Counted from the stretch's first letter, positions 16,969 to 26,062 are shown. The stretch is DNA of 64,000 bases from Catelliglobosispora koreensis DSM 44566 (GCF_000379685.1 NZ_KB903283.1:210819-274818), one strand, 5' to 3'. Notes: generated from the letters alone by a model not told the origin. Program-made: numbers and translations.

Positions 16969-17158
16969 GCCTCATAGCCTGCTGAAATTGGCGTCCAGGC
17001 AATACATGGCAGCCTTGGAACTTGACGGTAGGGCTGTCCCTACCTCCTGCCCGACCGGCCAATGTGGACAGCGAGCCCCTGGCCGTTCGGCCGACCTCGC
17101 CCGGTGGAGCCACGTGAATGTTTCTGGACGCGATGCGGAGCGGCTGATACTCCTAGAC

Positions 17159-17178
17159 GTGAGCAAAATATTGCTCAC
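17159..17178. promoter_or_regulatory. Perfect 8-base inverted repeat, candidate operator
   Basis: GTGAGCAA and TTGCTCAC are separated by AATA. The dyad lies 77 bases upstream of the GTG of the secreted CARDB-type protein and is A/T-richer than its surroundings. Its size and symmetry fit a dimeric repressor (TetR, GntR or LuxR-type), but no candidate regulator is adjacent. Confidence 0.45.
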
Positions 17179-17254
17179 AGTAATCGCCGTTTTATCGAGC
17201 GGGTGCCGTCGGCTGCCCGCCGACCCGGCGTGCCCTTCGAAAGGCGGTCACCCT

Positions 17255-19546
17255 GTGTCCAACCCGTCAAGACGCATGACCTCATCCCTTCGAACGTTCA
17301 TTCCCCTCCTAGTGCTCACCGTCGCCGGCGTGCTCACGGCGGTCGCGTCGCCAGCTCAAGCTCTCCCCTGCAGCCCCTGGGAAAGCGAAGCCGAAATGCT
17401 CGCCACCCCAGCCTCCTGCCGGGGCACGTGGATCGCTGAACCAGGCCGCTTCAATCTCATGCAGCGCGAGCAGCTGTTGCGAGGGAACCTCTACGGCAAT
17501 CACGGCTTTAGCCGCCAGTGGCGCTGGTATGCGCCTGAAGAACAGGTCACCATCACCGATCCGGGCCAGCAATGGGCCTACTGCTTCGAAGGAAGCCCGT
17601 TTGACGAATTCTGCCCGGACAGCAGGATCCGCACGAGCAACAACGGGATGCTCAATTCCTTTATCCCCGACCAGATCACACTAAGCACGTTCTCGTTCAA
17701 GGGCCGTCATGTGGCAAGGGCCTGCGGCAACTTCTTCACCACCGGTGGGCCGCACGAGGATCCGGTTCCCAGGCTGACCGTGGAGAAGTTCGAAGACCGC
17801 AACCGCAACGGGGCCAGGGATCCGGGTGAGGAAGGCGTCAGCGGCTGGCAGTTCCGCATCCACCGCGACAGCAGCCGCTACGGCGATCAGGGCCTGGGCC
17901 ACGTCGACACTGTGGCAACCGGCTCCGATGGAAGAGTGCAGCTTCTTTTCCAGGACAAGGGTCCCGGCCTCTACCGGATCGAAGAAGTCGCGCGTGATGG
18001 CTGGGCGCCAACCACAGCGGCGGTTCAGCACGTGGTCGTGGACCCGGGCATCGGTGACCGCGACCTGGGAACGTTGCGGTTCGGAAACGCACAGACTCGC
18101 GCCGACCTGGTCAAGGTTGATTTCTCCCTAGTGGATCCACCGCAGCGCCTTGAGGCGGGGCAAAGCACGGAGCTGGTCGTGCGCGCGCACATCCGCAATG
18201 ACGGCCCAGCCGACGCGACCGCCATCGACAGCATCGATGTCATCGTCCCCGCCGATTGCACCGCCAGCCCACAGCACGCCGAAGTCACCCGGGCGCTGGC
18301 CCGCGGGGAGTCGGCCGTCATCGACTTCCGGATGACGGTGACCTGCACCCAGCCGTCCTTCCATCCGATGGTCTTCACCGACCATCTCAGGGTGGTGACA
18401 CCGGGAGTGGAGGACCCGGATCCCAGTGACAATACGGTCGGTTTCGAGCACGTATTCCCGGTCTTCGATCAAGCCGACATCACCCTCGCCAACACCCAGG
18501 TGAGCTGCCCGCAGCGCAGCGACGTCGGAGCCGAATTCACTTGTACCGCAACGGCTGTCATCGGCAACGCTGGCCCCTATGGCCCAGCCGCGGTCCAGGT
18601 GACGTTTGGGCTGACCGGCATGCAGGACTGCTCACGCGACAGCGGAGGCACCGACCGGCAAAGGGTCTCGGTGGCCACTGGCACACCGGTCACGGTAACC
18701 GCCGTCTGGCGTGTCGTCTGCGAACAGCGCAGCTATCACGATTTCCTGGTGCTCGCCAACGCCGAACTTGACCACCTGCACGTGGAGGACCCGGTTGGCG
18801 GAAACAGCGATGGCAGCGCCCCGGTCCGGGTGGAGATCTTCGAGCCGGCGGACATGTCGGTGTCGGGATTGGACATTCGATGCACGGAACGGGAATCGTC
18901 CACCCAGGCGTCGCAGTGCACCGCCGTGGTGACGGTCGCTAATGCCGGCCCCGCAACGGATGTCGAGCTGATGGGAACTCTGGTCATCACCCCGGAGCCT
19001 GGATGCACCGCGACACCGGCACCAGCCGTCGAGCAGAACATGACTCTGGCCGCTGGACAGCAGCAGACGATGACCGCCACGTGGAACTTGACGTGCACGT
19101 CAGCGGACCGCCATGCCGTGAGGGTGACCGCCAGCGTGCGCGCCACTGAGCCGCATGCGGAGGACCCCGACGTGTCCAACAACACCACGACGGCGATATG
19201 GGGTCCGGGTGACATCAAGCCGCGCAGTCTGCCTAGCAGTATCAACATCGGCAAGGACGGCGTGGTTCCGTTCGCTCTGCTTTCGACGGCCACCTTGGAC
19301 ATGCTGAGCGCCATCGACCGGTCGAGCCTTACCTTCGGCGTCACCGGAACCGAGCAAAGCGTGATCGGCTGCGCCAGCCAAGGTGAGGACGTCAACGGCG
19401 ACGGCCGGATGGACCTCATCTGCCGGGCTAACACCCAGCTGCTCGGCCTGACGTGTGACACCACCGTCCTACGGGTGATTGGCCTCACGGCCGACGGCGT
19501 GCGCTTCTACAGCGAAGACGCCGTCAAGGTGGTGGGCTGCCACTAG
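17255..19546 (+). CDS. Large secreted protein with SdrD_B-like and CARDB/DUF11-like domains
   Basis: This 763-residue exported protein has residues 1-37 as a signal peptide (arginines, then FIPLLVLTVAGVLTAVAS, cleavage near AQA). A unique N-terminal domain of about 130 residues follows, with paired cysteines. Next is an SdrD_B-like module (LTVEKFEDRNRNGARDPGEEG). Then come three Ig-like CARDB/DUF11-type repeats that each begin with an A-D-hydrophobic pattern (ADLVKVDFSL, ADITLANTQV, ADMSVSGLDI). The C-terminal domain (SINIGKDGVVPFALLST, EDVNGDGRMDLICR, SEDAVKVVG) is a calcium-like DxNxDG module common at the end of secreted actinomycete proteins. I chose the GTG at 17255 because AAAGGCGG lies seven bases upstream; an ATG at 17276 is the alternative. 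No enzyme domain is visible; an adhesive or structural role is inferred. Confidence 0.8.
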   Translation: MSNPSRRMTSSLRTFIPLLVLTVAGVLTAVASPAQALPCSPWESEAEMLATPASCRGTWIAEPGRFNLMQREQLLRGNLYGNHGFSRQWRWYAPEEQVTITDPGQQWAYCFEGSPFDEFCPDSRIRTSNNGMLNSFIPDQITLSTFSFKGRHVARACGNFFTTGGPHEDPVPRLTVEKFEDRNRNGARDPGEEGVSGWQFRIHRDSSRYGDQGLGHVDTVATGSDGRVQLLFQDKGPGLYRIEEVARDGWAPTTAAVQHVVVDPGIGDRDLGTLRFGNAQTRADLVKVDFSLVDPPQRLEAGQSTELVVRAHIRNDGPADATAIDSIDVIVPADCTASPQHAEVTRALARGESAVIDFRMTVTCTQPSFHPMVFTDHLRVVTPGVEDPDPSDNTVGFEHVFPVFDQADITLANTQVSCPQRSDVGAEFTCTATAVIGNAGPYGPAAVQVTFGLTGMQDCSRDSGGTDRQRVSVATGTPVTVTAVWRVVCEQRSYHDFLVLANAELDHLHVEDPVGGNSDGSAPVRVEIFEPADMSVSGLDIRCTERESSTQASQCTAVVTVANAGPATDVELMGTLVITPEPGCTATPAPAVEQNMTLAAGQQQTMTATWNLTCTSADRHAVRVTASVRATEPHAEDPDVSNNTTTAIWGPGDIKPRSLPSSINIGKDGVVPFALLSTATLDMLSAIDRSSLTFGVTGTEQSVIGCASQGEDVNGDGRMDLICRANTQLLGLTCDTTVLRVIGLTADGVRFYSEDAVKVVGCH

Positions 19547-19559
19547 GAGAGTCGAGTCT

Positions 19560-19593
19560 GGCACCGGGTCGCGTTTGCACGCGGCCCGGTGCC
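19560..19593. terminator. Bidirectional terminator between convergent secreted-protein genes
   Basis: GGCACCGGG-T-CGCG pairs with CGCG-G-CCCGGTGCC around a six-base loop: 13 paired bases with one mismatch. It sits between stops at 19546 (+) and 19614 (-). Confidence 0.65.
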
Positions 19594-19613
19594 GGTTGGC
19601 GGGGCGGATGGGC

Positions 19614-20090
19614 CTAGGTGGGAATCCACGCCGACTGGCCGACGGTCACCCACGGGCCGCCCGGCTCTTCCTGGAATTGCAGCTTCACCGTCACCTGAGT
19701 GATGTAGGCGCTGGCGAACGGGGCGAAGCTCACCCAGCCATACCAGGTGCCGCCGTCGGGGGCGCACCAAGTGCCGGTCGTGTGCGTGGGGTCGGCGGCG
19801 TTGGACACCGCGTAGACGAGCTGTAGCCGCACACATGAGTCCGCGGAGTTGTTGATCCAGACCTTGCCGTCCAGGCGCGGGGTGTAGACACCTGCCGTCA
19901 GGTCCCACTCCAGCTCACCGTCCTGAGTCGGCCGGCCGGAGATGTTGCCCAGGTTGCCATCGCCGAAATCGGCGTGCTGCGCCGTGATCTTGAAGTAGTC
20001 GATGTCGACGATGACCGCGTGCGCGGCCGAGGGCACGAGCACGGCGGCGAGGCTCAGGCCCAACGCCGCGAGCAGGGATTTGATTCGCAT
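19614..20090 (-). CDS. Small secreted protein of unknown function
   Basis: This 158-residue protein has a clear Sec signal peptide (MRIKSLLAALGLSLAAVL, cleavage after SAAHA). The mature part of about 133 residues is beta-rich with two cysteines (SADSCVRLQLVY and TTGTWCAPDGG) that could form one disulfide. No catalytic motif is recognised. ATG start. It is convergent with the CARDB-type secreted protein and shares its terminator. Streptomyces-type small exported hypotheticals look similar, but I cannot name a family. Confidence 0.78.
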   Translation of the reverse strand: MRIKSLLAALGLSLAAVLVPSAAHAVIVDIDYFKITAQHADFGDGNLGNISGRPTQDGELEWDLTAGVYTPRLDGKVWINNSADSCVRLQLVYAVSNAADPTHTTGTWCAPDGGTWYGWVSFAPFASAYITQVTVKLQFQEEPGGPWVTVGQSAWIPT

Positions 20091-20190
20091 GGCGAAAGGT
20101 TGCCCACCGCGGTCACGGGCGCGTCACGGCCGCGTCATGGCCACAAAGATCGCCGGGACGGGTGCGGAATAACGGGGCCGGCACCATGGT

Positions 20191-20218
20191 TAAGCTGTAT
20201 GCAAACGCATATAACTTA
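20191..20218. promoter_or_regulatory. 28-base dyad, probable MarR operator of the CE1758/CE1759 operon
   Basis: Inner arms TATGC (20198-20202) and GCATA (20207-20211) surround AAAC. Outer arms TAAG (20191-20194) and CTTA (20215-20218) share the same centre. The site lies 14 bases before the GTG of the monooxygenase gene, where a bound MarR dimer would block the promoter or initiation. The operon encodes a MarR protein as its second gene, which makes autoregulation likely. Confidence 0.6.
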
Positions 20219-20232
20219 GAAGAAGGTGTGCC

Positions 20233-21402
20233 GTGCAGTTCGGTGTGTTTTCCGTCAGTGACATCACCCGTGACCCGGTCTCGGGCTATACGCCCAGCGA
20301 GGCCGAGCGGATTGACGCCATCGTGCGCATCGCGAAGAAGACCGAAGAGGTCGGGCTCGACGTGTTCGCGATCGGCGAGCACCACAATCCGCCGTTCTTC
20401 TCCTCCTCGCCCACGACACTGCTGTCGTACATCGCGGCGAACACGTCCCGCCTGATCGTGTCCACGGCGACCACTCTGATCACCACGAATGACCCGGTGC
20501 GCCTCGCCGAGGAATACGCCATGCTGCAGCACCTGTCCAAGGGCCGCGTGGACCTCATGCTCGGGCGCGGAAACACGGCTCCGGTCTATCCCTGGTTCGG
20601 CCAGGACATCCGCGAAGGGCTGCCGCTCGCGCTGGAGAACTACAACCTGCTGCACCGGCTCTGGCGCGAAGACGTCGTGGACTGGGAAGGCAAGTACCGC
20701 ACGGCGTTGCAGGGCTTCACCTCCACCCCGCGGCCGCTTGACGGGGTGCCGCCGTTCGTGTGGCACGGTTCCATCCGCACGCCCGAGATCGCCGAACAGG
20801 CGGCCTTCTACGGCAACGGCTTCTTCGCCAACAACATCTTCTGGCCCAAGGAGCACTACATGCGGCTGATTGACTTCTACCGCAAGCGTTTCGCTCACTA
20901 TGGCCACGGCACGCCGAAGCAGGCGATCGTCGGGCTCGGCGGGCAGGCCTACATCGCACCCAAGTCCCAGGACGCCATCCGCGAGTTCCGGCCCTACTTC
21001 AATGAGGCTCCGGTCTATGGGCACGGCCCGTCGATGGAGGACTTCATGAAGATGACCCCGTTGTCGGTGGGCAGCCCGCAGGAGGTCATCGACAAGACGC
21101 TCACATTCCGGGAGTCCTTTGGCGACTATCAGCGGCAGCTGTTCCTGATGGACCACGCCGGCTTGCCGTTGAAGACCGTGCTGAACCAGCTGGACCTGCT
21201 GGGTGAACTGGTCGTCCCGGTGTTGCGCAAGGAGCTTGCCGCTCTTCGCGATCCCGAGGTGTCAGACGCGCCCACGCACGCGTCGCTGGTCAAGGCGGCC
21301 TACGGTGAGGCCGAGCCGCGTCAGGCCCGCCCGAACGCCAACCGCGGCGACAACCTCGCCGGATCCTCGCCCTACCAGGACGCCATCACCGGGGAGGGCT
21401 GA
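20233..21402 (+). CDS. CE1758-family FMN-dependent luciferase-like monooxygenase
   Basis: This 389-residue (beta/alpha)8 flavin monooxygenase has the family landmarks MQFGVFSVSDI, EEVGLDVFAIGEHHNPPFFSSSP, STATTLITTNDPVRLAEEYAM, GRVDLMLGRGNTAPVYPWFG and PPFVWHGSIRTPEIAEQAA. Known members use reduced FMN from a partner reductase, and the CE1759-type reductase is two genes downstream (21847-22515). The GTG at 20233 follows AGAAGG by seven bases. The C-terminus (GDNLAGSSPYQDAI) is a hydrophilic tail also seen in the family. The stop overlaps the MarR start by one base (TGATG). The oxidised substrate is unknown. Confidence 0.92.
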   Translation: MQFGVFSVSDITRDPVSGYTPSEAERIDAIVRIAKKTEEVGLDVFAIGEHHNPPFFSSSPTTLLSYIAANTSRLIVSTATTLITTNDPVRLAEEYAMLQHLSKGRVDLMLGRGNTAPVYPWFGQDIREGLPLALENYNLLHRLWREDVVDWEGKYRTALQGFTSTPRPLDGVPPFVWHGSIRTPEIAEQAAFYGNGFFANNIFWPKEHYMRLIDFYRKRFAHYGHGTPKQAIVGLGGQAYIAPKSQDAIREFRPYFNEAPVYGHGPSMEDFMKMTPLSVGSPQEVIDKTLTFRESFGDYQRQLFLMDHAGLPLKTVLNQLDLLGELVVPVLRKELAALRDPEVSDAPTHASLVKAAYGEAEPRQARPNANRGDNLAGSSPYQDAITGEG

Positions 21403-21845
21403 TGGCCCGCGAAGCCCGGCTGGCTAACCACGCCTGGGAGGCCCTCATGTCCGCCTATGCCGTGACGATGAAGAAGTTCGCGGCCGAGGACATTTGGCAA
21501 GACCTTTCCATGCGGGAGTACGACGTCCTGTACACGCTTTCCAAATGCCCCGAGCCGATCAGCATCAGGGAGTTGCACAAGCACGTTCTGCTCAGCCAGC
21601 CGGCCCTATCGCGGATGGTGGACCGGCTGGCCGAGCGCGATCTGATCCACCGGTCGGCCGACCCCGCCGATGGCCGCATCGTTTTGCTGTCCTTAACCGT
21701 TGCTGGGCTTGAAAAGCAGCGCGGCATCGGCAGGCGGCACGCTCGCAGTGTCGCGCGGGAGGTCGCCGCCCACCTGTCCCCCACCGAGTTGGGCCAGCTG
21801 GAAACGCTGTGCCGCAAACTAGTTTCCCCAGAACGGAATTCATAG
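21402..21845 (+). CDS. MarR family transcriptional regulator
   Basis: This 147-residue winged-helix regulator has IWQDLSMREYDVLYTLSKCPEPISIRELHKHVLLSQPALSRMVDRLAERDLIHR as its DNA-binding domain and DGRIVLLSLT as the wing. It lies between the monooxygenase and its flavin reductase, so it probably represses this operon and responds to the monooxygenase substrate. The dyad at 20191-20218 is the likely binding site. Cys in the recognition region (SKCPEP) could add redox control, but that is speculation. Confidence 0.92.
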   Translation: MAREARLANHAWEALMSAYAVTMKKFAAEDIWQDLSMREYDVLYTLSKCPEPISIRELHKHVLLSQPALSRMVDRLAERDLIHRSADPADGRIVLLSLTVAGLEKQRGIGRRHARSVAREVAAHLSPTELGQLETLCRKLVSPERNS

Positions 21846-21846
21846 C

Positions 21847-22515
21847 ATGGACAAGCCATTCAAGCTCGCCGTCGTCTCGGCCGGAACCAGCGATCCGTCC
21901 TCGACGCGGCTGCTGGCCGACCGGCTCGCGCAGCGCGTGGGCGCCCTGGCCGGGCAGCGGGACGGCAGTGTCACCGTCGAGGTCATCGATCTGCGGCAGC
22001 TCGCGACAGAAATCACGACAGCGCTGATCTCCCAGCTGACCGGGCCTAAGCTGCAGCAAGCCGTGACGGTGCTTGGCGAAGCCGACGGGCTCATCGTCAG
22101 CACCCCCGTCTACAAGGCCGGCCCCAGCGGTCTGCTCACCTCGTTCTTCCAAGTGCTCGACAACGATCTGCTCATCGCCAAGCCGGTCATTGTCGCCGCG
22201 ACTGCCGGGACGGCCCGGCATGCGCTGGTGCTCGACGAGCAGTTGCGGTCGCTTTTCGCCTACATGCGGGCATTGACCGTGCCGACGTCGGTGTTCACCG
22301 CCCCCGAGGACTGGAACGACCCGTCATTGGGCCGTCGCCTGGACCGGGCGGCGATCGAACTGTTGCTCCTCATGGAAAGCGGCTTCGCCACCAAGGTGCG
22401 CGACGAATCCTGGCAGAGCTATCAGCACGAGTTCGGCAGCGCGGGAGGCACCGAGGTGTCCATCGACCTCAACTCGGACCTGATGCGGCTGGCCGCTGGC
22501 GGTTCGGCGGCCTAA
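21847..22515 (+). CDS. CE1759-family NAD(P)H-dependent FMN reductase
   Basis: This 222-residue flavodoxin-like reductase begins KLAVVSAGTSDPSSTRLLADRLA, the phosphate-binding loop, followed by ADGLIVSTPVYKAGPSGLLTSFFQVLDNDLL and KPVIVAATAGTARHALVLDEQL, all typical. It supplies FMNH2 to the CE1758-type monooxygenase encoded two genes upstream; the pair is conserved in many actinomycetes. The start lies one base after the MarR stop. The last four bases overlap the convergent acyl-CoA dehydrogenase-like gene. Confidence 0.92.
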   Translation: MDKPFKLAVVSAGTSDPSSTRLLADRLAQRVGALAGQRDGSVTVEVIDLRQLATEITTALISQLTGPKLQQAVTVLGEADGLIVSTPVYKAGPSGLLTSFFQVLDNDLLIAKPVIVAATAGTARHALVLDEQLRSLFAYMRALTVPTSVFTAPEDWNDPSLGRRLDRAAIELLLLMESGFATKVRDESWQSYQHEFGSAGGTEVSIDLNSDLMRLAAGGSAA

Positions 22516-23633
22516 GGCGTCAGCAGGGTTTTGCCGATTTCGGCTTGGCACACCTCAGCTGAGTACGCCATAAGGGCTCCGGCTTGGGCATCGCGGAAAT
22601 GGCGCTGAATCGGTGAGGTCTTCAGATAGCCCGATCCCCCACCGACCTTGACCCCTAGCGCGGCAACATCTTTGGCCACCTCGTTGGCCAGCAGTTTGGC
22701 CTCCAGAGAGGTTGGGTTGACCAGCGGTGAGCGCTGGTCGCCCAGCCAGGCGGTCTGCGCGGCCAGCAATGTCGCGGCGCGCAGCTTGACGAACTCGGTG
22801 GCGGCTCCAAATTGGACCCACTGCATGTTGGCCAGAGGTTCACCGGTCGTCGGAATGACGCGGCTCATCGCGTGATGTTGCAACGCTTCCAGAGCGGCCT
22901 CGGCGACGCCGATGGACAGGAACGGCAGCCCCACCGGGATCGGGTTGGGCTCATCCGTTTGCCTGGTGCACCTGCGATCGGCGGGCAGCAGGGTGCCGGT
23001 GAACGAGATCAGCTGGCTGCGCGTGGCGCGCAAGCCGACGCTGTCCCAGATCGGAATCAGCTTGAGCGTGTCGTCGGGCGACAGGCCAAAGAACGCTGGC
23101 ACACCGTCCACAAGCGCATTGACGAGCAGGTAGTCGGCGATCTCGCAGCCGGAGACGAACCGCTTCGCCCCATCGAGCACGAAGCCGCCTTCGGCCGGCT
23201 CAGCCGTTTGCAGTGGCATGAGGAACAAGTTGCCGCCCGTGGGCTCAGAAAGCGCGTTGGCGAAACGCTTTCCGGCGGCCAGCTCACCGGCGAAGAACCG
23301 TGCGGCCTCCGGTTCGTTCATGTGCACCAGGCCATAAGCCGCGCCCAGGTGCATCAGCCAGATCGTCGCCGTCGACGGGCAGGCCTTCGCGACCAGCGTG
23401 AGCACCTTGCCGAAGGTGAGCCATGAAAGGCCTTGGCCACCATAGCTTTCCGGCAGCCAGGCCAAGTCGAAACCTGCCGCGTGCAGTTCACTCAAATTCT
23501 CCACGGGCAGCTGGGCGCTCTCATCAAGCTCGGCGGCCCGCGAGGCGAAGACTTCAGCTAGCGCGGCGGCACGCTCGACCCAGTGCGCCTGATCGGCGGG
23601 CGGATCCAGTGGCGAAGGCGAAGAGATCTGCAC
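22512..23633 (-). CDS. Acyl-CoA dehydrogenase-like flavoprotein
   Basis: This 373-residue protein has the acyl-CoA dehydrogenase fold. The N-terminal helical domain contains FDLAWLPESYGGQGLSWL. The FAD-binding region reads FANALSEPTGGNLFLMPL and FVLDGAKRFVSGCEIADYLLV. The C-terminal helical bundle follows with GVKVGGGSGYLKTSPIQRHFRDAQAG. The catalytic Glu of classical members is not evident, and the family could equally include DszC/SfnB-type flavin monooxygenases that use FMNH2. Convergent with the FMN reductase operon, it might share that reductase. GTG start; no clear Shine-Dalgarno. Substrate unknown. Confidence 0.85.
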   Translation of the reverse strand: MQISSPSPLDPPADQAHWVERAAALAEVFASRAAELDESAQLPVENLSELHAAGFDLAWLPESYGGQGLSWLTFGKVLTLVAKACPSTATIWLMHLGAAYGLVHMNEPEAARFFAGELAAGKRFANALSEPTGGNLFLMPLQTAEPAEGGFVLDGAKRFVSGCEIADYLLVNALVDGVPAFFGLSPDDTLKLIPIWDSVGLRATRSQLISFTGTLLPADRRCTRQTDEPNPIPVGLPFLSIGVAEAALEALQHHAMSRVIPTTGEPLANMQWVQFGAATEFVKLRAATLLAAQTAWLGDQRSPLVNPTSLEAKLLANEVAKDVAALGVKVGGGSGYLKTSPIQRHFRDAQAGALMAYSAEVCQAEIGKTLLTP

Positions 23634-23658
23634 CCAACGATCTAATCACGACATTGGG

Positions 23659-24312
23659 TCAGCGGGCGAGGCCTGACTGGTAAGCGAACACCACCAGCTG
23701 GGCCCGGTCCCGGGCACCGAGTTTGGTCATGGCCCGGCTGACATGGGTGCGCGCGGTCGCCGGGCTGACGACCAGCTGCGCGGCGATCTCGTCGTTGTTC
23801 ATGCCCTCGGCGACCAGTGCCACGATCTCGCGCTCGCGTTCCGTGAGCGTGCCCAGGTTGGGGTGTGGCTTGAGCGGCCGGGGCGAACTGGACACGAACT
23901 CCTGCACCAGCCGGCGCGTGACCGTCGGGGACAGCAGTGCCGCTCCGTCAGCCACCAGCCGGATGGCCTGAAGCAGGTCAGCGGGTTTGGTGTCCTTGAG
24001 CAGGAAACCGCTTGCGCCATAACGGAGTGCGTCGAACACGTATTGGTCGTGCTCAAACGTGGTCAGGACGATTACCTTGGCGCCGCTGAGCTTGGGGTCA
24101 GCGGTGATGCGCTGTGTCGCTTGCAGACCGTCGACACCGGGCATCCGGATGTCCATCAGGATCACGTCGGGCGTGACCGCCTGTGCTGTCTCAATCGCTG
24201 CGAGACCATCGGAGGCCTCGCCGACACAGGTCATCTCGTCTTCGTTGTCGATCAGAACGCGCAGTCCGAGGCGTACCAAATCTTGGTCGTCAACGATCAT
24301 GACGTTGATCAT
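23659..24312 (-). CDS. Response regulator, NarL/LuxR family
   Basis: This 217-residue protein has acidic pocket VDD (7-9), phosphoacceptor Asp54 in VILMDIRMP, IVLTTFE, FLLKDT and a LuxR helix-turn-helix (LTEREREIVALVAEGMNNDEIAAQL, ATARTHVSRAMTKLGARD). Its start overlaps the kinase stop by four bases. The pair has no adjacent transporter; targets unknown. It is the second complete NarL-type system in the window. Confidence 0.94.
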   Translation of the reverse strand: MINVMIVDDQDLVRLGLRVLIDNEDEMTCVGEASDGLAAIETAQAVTPDVILMDIRMPGVDGLQATQRITADPKLSGAKVIVLTTFEHDQYVFDALRYGASGFLLKDTKPADLLQAIRLVADGAALLSPTVTRRLVQEFVSSSPRPLKPHPNLGTLTEREREIVALVAEGMNNDEIAAQLVVSPATARTHVSRAMTKLGARDRAQLVVFAYQSGLAR

Positions 24313-25403
24313 GCTGTTCCTCCCAGCGGCAGGATCGCCCGCACCTCGAATCGGTCCGACGATACCTTCCCGGCCGAGAACTCTCCGCCGACCGCCTCGA
24401 CGCGCTGGCGCATGCCGTTGATGCCCGAGCCGCTGCCGCTGCTGCCTGACACGCGGCCGACGGGGTTGGTTACCGTGATGCTGACCGTCTCCGGGGCGTA
24501 GTCGATCGTCACGGCCGCCTCGCTGGCACCAGCGTGCCGCAGCACATTGGTCAGCGATTCCTGCACCACCCTGTACCCATAAAGGTCAGTAACCGGTGGC
24601 AGCGCCGGCCTTTGCCCGTTCACCCGCAGATTGACCCGCAGGCCCGCTTCCATCATCCGTTCCACGATCCCCGGCACCTGCTCCAAACCTGGCGTGCTCG
24701 CGGCCGGGGCACGCACTGTCGCCAGTGCCATCCGCAGTTCTTCCAGCGCCACACCACTGGTTCTGCTGATCGCCTCCAAGGCGACCGTCGCCTGCTCCGG
24801 CTTCTTCGCGAACACGTGCAAAGCCACATCGGCCTGCATCTTTATAGCGGCCAAACCGTGTGCGACCACGTCGTGCACCTCCTGCGCCACGCGCAGCCGC
24901 TCATCATCGACATGCTGGCGGATCAGCTCGGCCCGGTCGCGCTGCCTGGCCTCCTTGACCAGCCGCACCGCCACGCCAACGGAGAAGGGCACGGCGATCC
25001 AGGCCACCGCCGGAATCACGCCGTAGAAACCAGGCAGCCCAGACGCGCCGGTGAACACGTGCGTCACCAGCAGCAAGACAGAAACACCCGCGGCGGCAAG
25101 CGCCCGGTTCAGCTGGCCATAACGGCCAGCCGAGTAGACCGCGATGGTCAGCACGAAGAAGATAGGCCCGTAGGTGTACGGCACGACCAGGTACACCATG
25201 CACGTCGTGGCTGAAGCGAGCATTGTCGCGACCGGCCAACGCCGGCGCACCGCCAGCACCAGACAGCAGCCAACGATGAGCGCTATGCCGAAAGCGTCGA
25301 GCGGGCGAGACGGCCCGCCGCCTTCCTGCGTCGCGAACGAGCCAAACAAAGCTGGCACGACGAGCAGCAACGCCAGAAGTCCATCGGTCACGTAACGCTT
25401 CAT
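24309..25403 (-). CDS. Two-component sensor histidine kinase, HisKA_3 class
   Basis: This 364-residue kinase has an N-terminal membrane region of about five helices (TDGLLALLLVVPALFGSF to IPAVAWIAVPFSVGVAV). The HisKA_3 phosphoacceptor is in RVAQEVHDVVAHGLAAIKMQ, and the ATPase domain has QESLTNVLRHAG and GSGINGMRQRVEAVGG. I chose the ATG at 25403 (MKRYVTDG) because GGGGGAA lies nine bases upstream; a longer GTG start adds a Pro-rich stretch without support. Cotranscribed with the response regulator at 23659. Confidence 0.92.
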   Translation of the reverse strand: MKRYVTDGLLALLLVVPALFGSFATQEGGGPSRPLDAFGIALIVGCCLVLAVRRRWPVATMLASATTCMVYLVVPYTYGPIFFVLTIAVYSAGRYGQLNRALAAAGVSVLLLVTHVFTGASGLPGFYGVIPAVAWIAVPFSVGVAVRLVKEARQRDRAELIRQHVDDERLRVAQEVHDVVAHGLAAIKMQADVALHVFAKKPEQATVALEAISRTSGVALEELRMALATVRAPAASTPGLEQVPGIVERMMEAGLRVNLRVNGQRPALPPVTDLYGYRVVQESLTNVLRHAGASEAAVTIDYAPETVSITVTNPVGRVSGSSGSGSGINGMRQRVEAVGGEFSAGKVSSDRFEVRAILPLGGTA

Positions 25404-25591
25404 GTCGTCAAGGTTCCCCCACGTCGGCGCGGATGGCGTCGGCCGGCAAGCGACCCGTGCCATACGTCGTGCAGCGTACGTGGGCCGCCTCAGCCACGAT
25501 GCCGGTGTGCCCGCACCGCGCCCGCGGCGGTAGGCAAACAGCCGCCCCCGGCCGGATTCGCCAAAGCCCTTTACGGCGAAAGCTTTGTGGC

Positions 25592-26056
25592 ATGACCGAC
25601 ATGACGATGCAGATGCAGAAGGTAAACAACAACCTGGCCGGCTGGCTGGACCGCTACAGCGTGACGCTGCTGCGCATCAGCCTCGGGCTCGTGTTCTTCA
25701 TTTTCGGCGCTCTGAAGTTCGTCCCGGGCGCCAGTCCAGCACAGGAGCTGGTCATCCGCACCTTCGACAAGCTTTCGTTCGGCCTCGTTCCGGGAACGAC
25801 CGCGCTGCTGATCACCGCCGCCGCGGAGTGCTTCATCGGGCTAACCCTTATCACGGGAAAGTTCCTGCGTACCGGCCTGACGGTGCTGGCAGTCTCGATG
25901 GTTGGCATCATGTCGCCGCTAGTCCTGTTCACCGGCGACCTGTTCCCTGGCGCGCCAACGCTTGAAGGCCAATACGTCCTCAAGGACATCGTCCTGGTGA
26001 CCGCGGGTCTCGTGGTCGCGGCCCGTGCCCTGGGCGGACAGCCAGAAAAAGCCTGA
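25592..26056 (+). CDS. DoxX family membrane protein
   Basis: This 154-residue protein has four helices (VTLLRISLGLVFFIFGALKFV, ALLITAAAECFIGLTLITG, TVLAVSMVGIMSPLVLF, IVLVTAGLVVAARAL). The RISLGLVFFIFGALKF opening and KDIVLVTAGLVV ending fit DoxX/DUF417-like proteins. The ATG at 25592 gives MTDMTMQ; there is a weak GGCGAAAG upstream. Divergent from the two-component system. The long palindromic terminator follows its stop by six bases. Confidence 0.85.
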   Translation: MTDMTMQMQKVNNNLAGWLDRYSVTLLRISLGLVFFIFGALKFVPGASPAQELVIRTFDKLSFGLVPGTTALLITAAAECFIGLTLITGKFLRTGLTVLAVSMVGIMSPLVLFTGDLFPGAPTLEGQYVLKDIVLVTAGLVVAARALGGQPEKA

Positions 26057-26062
26057 ACCACA

